Part shown: one piece after another, positions 58,173 to 64,000 of the stretch
Layout of the letters: every line of letters starts with the position of its first letter
How positions within the stretch are numbered: the stretch's first letter is position 1
NCBI RefSeq assembly: GCF_006335145.1
Contig: NZ_VDMN01000004.1
Coordinates: forward strand, 1-64,000
Length of the DNA stretch: 64,000 bases
Direction of reading: 5' to 3'
Source: Aliirhizobium smilacinae
Lineage (GTDB): Bacteria; Pseudomonadota; Alphaproteobacteria; Rhizobiales; Rhizobiaceae
Made by a program: the position numbers and the translations under genes
The notes under the pieces: generated by a model
What the model saw: the letters and a program-made list of their open reading frames with translations, nothing else
The model's database searches: none
What the model was told of the DNA's origin: nothing

Positions 58173-60380
58173 ATGACGATCTCCAATTCCCGCCAGATCA
58201 CTCCCGAACTCATCGCCTCGCACGGTCTCAAGCCGGATGAATATCAGCGCATTCTGGATCTGATCGGCCGCGAGCCGAGCTTTACCGAGCTTGGCATCTT
58301 TTCGGCGATGTGGAACGAGCACTGCTCCTACAAGTCTTCCAAGAAGTGGCTGCGCACGCTGCCGACCAAGGGGCGCCGCGTCATCCAGGGTCCCGGCGAA
58401 AACGCCGGTGTCGTCGATATCGATGATGGCGACGTTGTCGTCTTCAAGATGGAGAGCCACAACCACCCGTCCTATATCGAGCCCTATCAGGGTGCGGCGA
58501 CCGGCGTCGGTGGCATTCTGCGCGACGTCTTCACCATGGGCGCCCGCCCGGTTGCAGCGATGAACGCATTGCGCTTCGGCGCACCCGATCATGCCAAGAC
58601 CAAGCACCTCGTCTCTGGCGTGGTTGCCGGCGTTGGCGGCTACGGCAATTCCTTCGGCGTGCCGACCGTCGGCGGTGAAGTCGAGTTCGATGCCCGCTAT
58701 AACGGAAACATCCTCGTCAACGCGTTTGCAGCCGGCCTTGCCAAGTCCGACGGCATCTTCCTGTCGGAAGCCAAGGGCGTCGGCCTGCCGGTCGTCTATC
58801 TCGGCGCCAAGACCGGCCGCGACGGCGTCGGCGGTGCCACCATGGCATCGGCCGAATTCGACGAATCGATCGAGGAGAAGCGCCCGACCGTTCAGGTCGG
58901 CGACCCCTTCACCGAAAAATGCCTGCTCGAAGCCTGCCTCGAACTGATGAAGACCGGCGCCGTCATCGCCATTCAGGACATGGGTGCCGCCGGCCTCACC
59001 TGCTCCGCCGTCGAAATGGGCGCCAAGGGCGACCTCGGCATCGAGCTTTATCTCGACAAGGTTCCGGTGCGCGAAGAGCGCATGACGGCCTATGAAATGA
59101 TGCTGTCGGAAAGCCAGGAGCGCATGCTCATGGTTCTCGAACCGGCAAAGGAAGAGGAAGCCAAGGCGATCTTCGTCAAGTGGGGCCTCGACTTCGCCAT
59201 CGTCGGCAAGACCACCGACGACCTGCGTTTCCGCGTCCTGCATCAGGGCGAGGAAGTTGCCGACCTGCCGATCAAGGATCTCGGCGACCAGGCGCCGGAA
59301 TACGACCGTCCGTGGATCCAGCACAATGTCCGCGAGCCCCTGCCGGCCTCACAGGTCGCCGAACCTTCCGATTACAACGCGGCTCTGCTGACGCTCGTCG
59401 GCTCGCCGAACCAGTCAAGCCGCCGTTGGGTGTGGGAACAGTATGACACGCTGATCCAGGGCAATTCGCTGCAGCTTCCCGGCGGCGACGCCGGCGTCGT
59501 GCGCGTCGAAGGCCATGCTACCAAGGCGCTCGCCTTCTCCTCCGACGTCACCCCGCGCTATGTCGAGGCCGATCCTTACGAAGGCGGCAAGCAGGCGGTT
59601 GCCGAATGCTGGCGCAATATCGTCGCGACCGGCGCCGAGCCGCTGGCCGCCACCGACAACCTCAATTTCGGCAATCCGGAAAAGCCGGAAATCATGGGCC
59701 AGCTGGTCGGCGCCATCAAGGGCATCGGCGAGGCCTGCACCGCGCTCGATTTCCCGATCGTCTCCGGCAACGTGTCGCTCTACAACGAGACCAACGGCGT
59801 CGCGATCCTGCCGACACCCACCATTGCAGGCGTCGGCCTGCTGGGTGACTGGCAGAAGATGGCCCGCATCGGCACTGCCCGCGACGGCGACGTGCTGATC
59901 ATGATCGGCACCGATGGCAGCCATCTCGGCTCCTCCGTCTACCTGCGTGACGTGCTCGACACGATCGACGGCCCTGCCCCGACCGTTGACCTTGTTGCCG
60001 AACGTCGCAACGGCGAATTCGTCCGCGCAGTCATCCGCAACGCCCAGGTCACCGCCTGCCACGACATCTCGTCGGGCGGTCTTGGCGTGGCGCTTGCCGA
60101 AATGGCGATGGGGTCGAACAAGGGCATGACGGTCAGCCTCAACGATCAGCAGGGTCCGGCCCACGCATTGCTGTTCGGCGAAGACCAGGCGCGTTACGTT
60201 ATCGCAGTCCCTGCCGATCTCGCCAATTTCGTATCGGCAAGTGCCGAAAGCGCCGGTGTTCCTTTCCGCACGCTCGGCAAGGTCGGCGGCGACAGCGTTG
60301 TCATCGACGGCATCGTCAATACGGCTGTTACCAGCCTCACCACGGCGCACGAAGCATGGTTCCCCGCCTTCATGGCGTGA
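58173..60380 (+). CDS. purL: FGAM synthetase large subunit PurL
   Basis: PurL uses ATP and ammonia to convert FGAR to FGAM. The 735-residue product is the small, multi-subunit type of PurL that needs PurS and PurQ, both encoded upstream. Motifs visible are [13 protein letters not shown] near the N-terminus, [20 protein letters not shown] with the catalytic His, and the second domain's [20 protein letters not shown]. Its own promoter lies after the MocR terminator. Confidence 0.97.
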   Translation: MTISNSRQITPELIASHGLKPDEYQRILDLIGREPSFTELGIFSAMWNEHCSYKSSKKWLRTLPTKGRRVIQGPGENAGVVDIDDGDVVVFKMESHNHPSYIEPYQGAATGVGGILRDVFTMGARPVAAMNALRFGAPDHAKTKHLVSGVVAGVGGYGNSFGVPTVGGEVEFDARYNGNILVNAFAAGLAKSDGIFLSEAKGVGLPVVYLGAKTGRDGVGGATMASAEFDESIEEKRPTVQVGDPFTEKCLLEACLELMKTGAVIAIQDMGAAGLTCSAVEMGAKGDLGIELYLDKVPVREERMTAYEMMLSESQERMLMVLEPAKEEEAKAIFVKWGLDFAIVGKTTDDLRFRVLHQGEEVADLPIKDLGDQAPEYDRPWIQHNVREPLPASQVAEPSDYNAALLTLVGSPNQSSRRWVWEQYDTLIQGNSLQLPGGDAGVVRVEGHATKALAFSSDVTPRYVEADPYEGGKQAVAECWRNIVATGAEPLAATDNLNFGNPEKPEIMGQLVGAIKGIGEACTALDFPIVSGNVSLYNETNGVAILPTPTIAGVGLLGDWQKMARIGTARDGDVLIMIGTDGSHLGSSVYLRDVLDTIDGPAPTVDLVAERRNGEFVRAVIRNAQVTACHDISSGGLGVALAEMAMGSNKGMTVSLNDQQGPAHALLFGEDQARYVIAVPADLANFVSASAESAGVPFRTLGKVGGDSVVIDGIVNTAVTSLTTAHEAWFPAFMA

Positions 60381-60412
60381 TCCGGGGCTTCAATCCGAAC
60401 CGGAAACAAATA

Positions 60413-60443
60413 CAATGCCGGCGAGATACACTCGCCGGCATTG
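60413..60443 (+). terminator. hairpin between purL and bolA
   Basis: CAATGCCGGCGAG and CTCGCCGGCATTG form a perfect 13-bp stem with an ATACA loop, 32 bases after purL, followed by TCGCTTT. It is a likely terminator. Confidence 0.75.
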
Positions 60444-60534
60444 TCGCTTTGACCGCGCAGCCGGTTTGAGGCAGTGTTCTCAAGAATGATTGCCCTGGAA
60501 CGATTCCAGGTGTTGAGAAAAAGGACACGACAGA

Positions 60535-60771
60535 ATGCCCATGCGACCCGGCGAAATCGAAGACATGATCAAGGCGGGCATTCCCGGTGCCAAGGTCACC
60601 ATCAGGGATCTTGCCGGCGACGGCGATCATTATGCAGCCGAAGTTGTCGCTGAAGCCTTCCGCGGCAAGAGCCGCGTCCAGCAGCACCAGATGGTCTACG
60701 AAGCGCTGAAGGGCAATATGGGCGGCGTACTCCACGCGCTGGCCTTGCAAACATCGGCTCCGGCGGATTGA
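60535..60771 (+). CDS. BolA family protein
   Basis: The 78-residue protein is a single BolA domain (PGEIEDMIKAGIPGAKVTIR, then DHYAAEVVAEAFRGKSRVQQHQMVYEAL) with the conserved HQMVY region. BolA proteins pair with monothiol glutaredoxins through a shared [2Fe-2S] cluster, and grxD lies 385 bases downstream. The length fits the short (BolA1-like) type. Confidence 0.92.
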   Translation: MPMRPGEIEDMIKAGIPGAKVTIRDLAGDGDHYAAEVVAEAFRGKSRVQQHQMVYEALKGNMGGVLHALALQTSAPAD

Positions 60772-60775
60772 TCCG

Positions 60776-61024
60776 ATGAGCGATCTCGTCAAGCAGATCG
60801 TGACAAGCGTCGTCGAGAACGTCATCAAGGAACTTCTCGGCAAGTCTCACGGCAAGACTGCAAGCAAGCGGAAGAAGCGTCAGGTAGCCGCCAAAAAGCC
60901 GCGACCCTCGGTCAGCGCAGTGTCCGCCAAAAAGACCACCTCCGCCCGCGCGGCGAGACCAGCACGCAAACAGGTCAGCAAAAGACGCACGACATTGAGT
61001 CGCAGCAAACAGCGCAGCGTGTAG
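60776..61024 (+). CDS. basic Lys/Arg/Ala-rich hypothetical protein
   Basis: The 82-residue protein has a short helical start (DLVKQIVTSVVENVIKELLG), then a disordered tail with very high Lys/Arg/Ser/Ala content, like histone-like or nucleic-acid-binding tails. It starts five bases after the bolA stop, with no clear ribosome site, so translational coupling is needed. It lies between bolA and grxD. No family recognised, and coding status is moderate. Confidence 0.55.
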   Translation: MSDLVKQIVTSVVENVIKELLGKSHGKTASKRKKRQVAAKKPRPSVSAVSAKKTTSARAARPARKQVSKRRTTLSRSKQRSV

Positions 61025-61155
61025 ATTCCGTGTTTTTGCATGTAAGGTTTTCCATTCGGCGCTGTAATTGCGCTGGAATTAATAAGGTTGCCTTGCTATT
61101 TAAAGGCAACGTGTAAGCGCAGCGGTCCTTGAAACCGCATGTGAAAGGATATGAT

Positions 61156-61488
61156 ATGAGCGGCATTAACGATCTCATCGCCAACGAAATCAAGACCAAC
61201 GACGTCGTCTTGTTCATGAAGGGCACCCCCCAGTTCCCGCAGTGTGGGTTCTCCGGGCAGGTGGTCCAGGTTCTGGATTACCTCGGCGTCGATTATAAGG
61301 GCATCAACGTCCTTGCAGACGCGGAAATCCGTCAGGGCATCAAGGACTATTCCAACTGGCCGACAATCCCGCAGCTTTACGTCAAGGGTGAATTCGTCGG
61401 CGGCTGTGACATCGTCCGCGAAATGTTCCAGTCGGGCGAACTCAAAAGCCATTTCGAAGGCCAGGGTGTGAGCGTACGCGCCGCCTGA
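61156..61488 (+). CDS. grxD: monothiol glutaredoxin (CGFS type)
   Basis: The 110-residue protein carries the CGFS active site ([18 protein letters not shown]) and the glutathione-binding [19 protein letters not shown], the Grx4/GrxD pattern. It binds and transfers [2Fe-2S] clusters with BolA. ATG 61156 was preferred over 61129 because AAAGGAT lies 5-6 bases before it and the family N-terminus is MSGINDLI. It ends at a strong terminator. Confidence 0.96.
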   Translation: MSGINDLIANEIKTNDVVLFMKGTPQFPQCGFSGQVVQVLDYLGVDYKGINVLADAEIRQGIKDYSNWPTIPQLYVKGEFVGGCDIVREMFQSGELKSHFEGQGVSVRAA

Positions 61489-61520
61489 TAGAGCAGCCAA
61501 ACTCCGCTCTCGAAAATTTG

Positions 61521-61546
61521 AAGGCGCCGCCCCTCGCGGCGCCTTT
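61521..61546 (+). terminator. terminator after grxD
   Basis: AAGGCGCCGC and GCGGCGCCTT form a 10-bp stem with a 5-base loop, followed by TCCCATTCTTT. Confidence 0.78.
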
Positions 61547-61567
61547 CCCATTCTTTAGGAAATCGCT

Positions 61568-62815
61568 GTGACAAATCCTTCACAAATGCCGCCTGCCCGC
61601 CTTCGGGGCATGGGCAAGACGGAATTCATCGGGATGATGGCGGCGCTGATGGCGCTGAACGCACTCGCGATCGACATCATGCTTCCGGGCCTGCAACAGA
61701 TCGGCGAATCGCTCGGCGTCGAGGACCCGAACCACCGGCAATATGTCGTGTCGGCCTATCTTTTCGGCTTCGGCGTCGCGCAATTGCTTTACGGACCGCT
61801 CTCAGACAGATTTGGTCGCCGCAAGCCGCTTCTTGTCGGCCTGCTGATCTACATCCTGTCCGCCATTGCGGTCGTCTTCGTGCCGTCCTTCTCCGGCCTG
61901 CTTGTCCTTCGCTTCATTCAGGGCCTGGGGTCGGCTGCCACGCGCGTCATCTCGGTCTCCATCGTCCGTGACGTTTACGGCGGTCGTGCCATGGCCGAGG
62001 TCATGTCACTGATCATGATGGTCTTCATGATCGTTCCGATCATCGCGCCTGGAACCGGACAGCTGGTGCTGTTCTTCGGCAACTGGCATCTGATCTTCGC
62101 CTTCATCGCAGTCGTCGGCATCATCGTCACGTGGTGGGTGGCAAGACGCCTGCCCGAAACGCTCGATCAGGAAGATGTCCGTCCGTTCACGGTCTCTTCC
62201 GTGCTTGCCGGCTTCCTGATCGTGCTCACCAACCGTTTGGCGCTTTGCTACACGCTGGCAACCACCTTCGTTCTCGGCGCGCTGTTCGGCTTCATCAATT
62301 CCGCTGAGCAGGTCTATGTTGGCATCTATAAGCTTGGCGTGATGTTCCCCGTCGCCTTCGCGGCAGTCGCCGTCTTCATGTCCCTGTCGGCCTTCCTGAA
62401 TTCCCGGCTTGTCGGGCGGTTCGGCATGCGCCGCCTGTCTCATGGAGCGCTGCTCGGTTTTATCGCCACGACCCTGCTTTGGCTGCTGGTTCAGGTATTG
62501 GGACCGCAACCGATGCCATTCCTGCTGTTCCTCGCCTTCTTCGCACTGACAATGTTTCAGTTCGGCTGGATCGCCTCGAACTTCAACTCGCTGGCAATGG
62601 AGCCGCTCGGACACGTTGCGGGCACGGCATCGTCTGTTCTCGGTTTCCTGGGAACGGTCGGCGGCGCCGCGATCGGCGCGATGATCGGCCAATCCTTCAA
62701 CGAGACTGCACTGCCGATGATCGCGGGTTTCTTTACCGTATCGATCATCGGTCTTATGTTCGTGCTGATCGGCGAAAAGGGCAAGCTCTTCCATCCACAC
62801 AACCCCAAGGTCTGA
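61568..62815 (+). CDS. Bcr/CflA-type MFS drug efflux transporter
   Basis: The 415-residue protein has 12 predicted helices. The first helix carries NALAIDIMLPGLQQIGE, and the loop GPLSDRFGRRKPLL is the MFS A motif, as in the Bcr/CflA (DHA1) drug/H+ antiporters. The substrate is not known. It starts at GTG 61568, with AGGA 7 bases upstream. Confidence 0.92.
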   Translation: MTNPSQMPPARLRGMGKTEFIGMMAALMALNALAIDIMLPGLQQIGESLGVEDPNHRQYVVSAYLFGFGVAQLLYGPLSDRFGRRKPLLVGLLIYILSAIAVVFVPSFSGLLVLRFIQGLGSAATRVISVSIVRDVYGGRAMAEVMSLIMMVFMIVPIIAPGTGQLVLFFGNWHLIFAFIAVVGIIVTWWVARRLPETLDQEDVRPFTVSSVLAGFLIVLTNRLALCYTLATTFVLGALFGFINSAEQVYVGIYKLGVMFPVAFAAVAVFMSLSAFLNSRLVGRFGMRRLSHGALLGFIATTLLWLLVQVLGPQPMPFLLFLAFFALTMFQFGWIASNFNSLAMEPLGHVAGTASSVLGFLGTVGGAAIGAMIGQSFNETALPMIAGFFTVSIIGLMFVLIGEKGKLFHPHNPKV

Positions 62816-62865
62816 ATGGAACATGCCGCTCATCATGATGGGCGGCTATCTTTCCGGAGATGAAC

Positions 62866-62914
62866 CACAACAAAAAGACCGCGACGCAGCCAGCGTCGCG
62901 GTCTTTTTGTTGTG
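62866..62914. terminator. long bidirectional terminator
   Basis: A perfect 22-bp stem with a 5-base loop, ending in TTTTT-containing arms on both strands, lies 50 bases after the transporter gene. It can end transcription from both sides. Confidence 0.9.
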
Positions 62915-62955
62915 CCTTTTTCCATGGCAGGCTGGCATCGCATCACGACAAACGA

Positions 62956-62985
62956 AAAGGGCGCAACCCATGAGGCGCGCCCTTT
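62956..62985 (-). terminator. terminator of ialB
   Basis: AAAGGGCGC and GCGCCCTTT pair as a 9-bp stem around a 12-base loop. On the minus strand it is followed by a T-rich stretch, 28 bases after the ialB stop. Confidence 0.75.
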
Positions 62986-63013
62986 GCTTTAAACCTGCGA
63001 GGAGTTGAGGTGC

Positions 63014-63661
63014 TTACTGACCCTGCTTGGCAGCGCTCTGAGCTTCTTCAAGCTTCTTGCGTGCTTCCTCAGCCTTCTTCTGCATACCTTCTTCCAGCGT
63101 ACGCTGGCTTTCGGCCAACTGCGACTGGGTGATCGCCGGGCCGTCGAAGGCGCCGGTGAAGCCACCGAGCGAAACCTTGATCGGGTTCGGAGCGCGGCGG
63201 AAGTTCATCGAAGTGAAGACCACGTCATTGCCCTTTTTCAGGCTGGCGATCATCGCATCCGTCAACGGAATTTCGGCTGTGCACTTGTCCGGCAGGCAGA
63301 CGGTGTAATCGAGCTTCTGGCCCTTGCCGCCATCGATCTGCATGACGACGCCCGGAGGAACCAGACGCGCGGTCGGTACAGAAACCTGAAGAAGCTTGCG
63401 GTTGACCTTGCCTTCGAGCGTGATCAGGCCGACGGCGGTGATCAGCTGGCCGTTCTGCGCGAGGATGACATTCTGCACCACGCAAAGATCGGCGTCGTCC
63501 TGCTTGGTGCAGGTCTTGAACCAGCCGAGCGGCGGAGCACTAGGCGCTGCCGGAGCTGCAGCCTGCTGTGCAGATGCCGCGAACGGCATGGCAGCCGCGC
63601 CGACGGTAAGAGCCAGAGCGGACATAGCCGTCCGCAGAACTTTGGTAGCCTTAAGATTCAT
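63014..63661 (-). CDS. invasion-associated locus B (IalB) family protein
   Basis: The 215-residue protein has a Sec signal (about residues 1-31, ending ASAQ) and an IalB domain with the typical WFKTCTKQDDADLCVVQ and VCLPDKCTAEIPL cysteine pairs. It ends with a charged helix (LEEGMQKKAEEARKKLEEAQ) that may form a coiled coil. IalB was named in Bartonella for erythrocyte invasion, but in free-living rhizobia it is an exported protein of unknown role. Confidence 0.9.
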   Translation of the reverse strand: MNLKATKVLRTAMSALALTVGAAAMPFAASAQQAAAPAAPSAPPLGWFKTCTKQDDADLCVVQNVILAQNGQLITAVGLITLEGKVNRKLLQVSVPTARLVPPGVVMQIDGGKGQKLDYTVCLPDKCTAEIPLTDAMIASLKKGNDVVFTSMNFRRAPNPIKVSLGGFTGAFDGPAITQSQLAESQRTLEEGMQKKAEEARKKLEEAQSAAKQGQ

Positions 63662-63939
63662 AACGAGATCCGTCTCCTGAAAACCCTCGGACGCGGCAAT
63701 GCCTTCAATCCCTGGGGGTGTCCTACTGATGTGTCACCTGGGGTTCAAATGAGGCTTTTGAATGACCCCACCTCTCGTCCCTCTGTTACATCGCGGCCGC
63801 TCCGATATCCAGCCCCCCGCCTTTATATTTGAATACTCAAAGGCACGGATGACCAGTTGTTTTATCGGATGCGCAAGGTTGGTCGCAGGCCAAGACTGGT
63901 CTATTTTGCGGCGAATCGGCGATACCTATCGGGGTCCTT

Positions 63940-64000
63940 ATGCGGCGTTTTCTCATCTTGTTGATTGCGGTCCTGATGCCGCTCCCGCTGGCAGCGGCCC
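63940..64000 (+). CDS. start of an exported protein (partial)
   Basis: An ATG at 63940 begins a frame that runs off the window and encodes a Sec signal (MRRFLILLIAVLMPLPLAAA). Only 20 residues are visible, so the product cannot be named. It is divergent from ialB. Confidence 0.5.
   Translation, partial: MRRFLILLIAVLMPLPLAAA

Noticed and set aside
58167..59324. Long minus-strand ORF opposite purL
   Set aside because: Antisense shadow of purL with a repetitive His/Asp/Glu/Arg-rich translation typical of reversed high-GC genes.

Overview
The window is chromosomal DNA from an alphaproteobacterium, most likely a member of the Rhizobiaceae (Rhizobium, Agrobacterium or Neorhizobium type). Support comes from the LexA box of the alphaproteobacterial form GTTC-N7-GTTC in front of uvrA, an IalB-family protein, a DUF1476 F1-ATPase inhibitor (zeta) subunit, a DUF1127 gene, a sigma-54 promoter in front of glnB-glnA, and the gene order coaD-ppiA-ppiB-queA-tgt. 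Almost everything is core housekeeping DNA with dense genes and short gaps. I see no tRNA, rRNA, CRISPR array or prophage.

Layout. 1-4.3 kb: the tail of an IS30-type transposase, then a three-gene periplasmic methionine-sulfoxide repair cluster (Tat-exported MsrB, a DipZ-like CcdA/thioredoxin fusion with a very methionine-rich linker, Sec-exported MsrA). The cluster lies between two diverged direct repeats. 4.3-8 kb: YidB-like protein, a GNAT acetyltransferase, a J-domain protein, an MFS transporter and a DUF4864 protein. 8-12.5 kb (minus strand): coaD, two cyclophilins, queA, tgt, recX. 12.7-13.3 kb: three very small membrane-protein ORFs. 13.4-19.3 kb: gyrA, MarC, an HPP/CBS reading frame broken by one in-frame stop, an RDD-like protein and ssb. 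19.4-25 kb: SOS-controlled uvrA, DUF72, and the NAD(P)HX repair enzyme. 25-28.4 kb: sigma-54-driven glnB-glnA, a DMT transporter, hspQ. 28.5-36.4 kb: an HxlR/quinone-reductase divergent pair, a split REC-REC plus degenerate GGDEF pair, a large MscS channel, a GlsB/YeaQ membrane protein, a UPF0303/FMN-reductase pair and a single-domain response regulator. 36.7-46.4 kb: TerC, Bcp, a giant AsmA-like protein, tyrS, an M23 peptidase, a DEAD-box helicase overlapping a Nudix hydrolase. 46.5-60.4 kb: TfoX-like, a solitary ABC binding protein, rpe, and the purine genes purB, purC, purS, purQ and purL with unrelated genes between them. 60.5-64 kb: bolA, a basic protein, grxD, a Bcr/CflA transporter, ialB and the start of an exported protein.

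How the genes work together. The purine genes cover FGAM synthetase (PurS/PurQ/PurL), SAICAR synthetase (PurC) and adenylosuccinate lyase (PurB). An 85-residue coiled-coil protein is translationally coupled between PurS and PurQ. queA-tgt make queuosine tRNA; glnB-glnA are the nitrogen-status sensor and glutamine synthetase; bolA-grxD are the usual iron-sulfur partners. The best candidate for something undescribed is the msrB-dipZ-msrA cluster: membrane electron delivery, two exported Msr enzymes, and a tethered stretch with 19 Met in 75 residues that could be a sacrificial oxidant trap or a copper-binding segment. Secondary points are the stop-split HPP-CBS gene, the PleD-like module split into two ORFs with degenerate active sites, a Tgt missing most zinc ligands, and a MocR operator lying over its own start codon.
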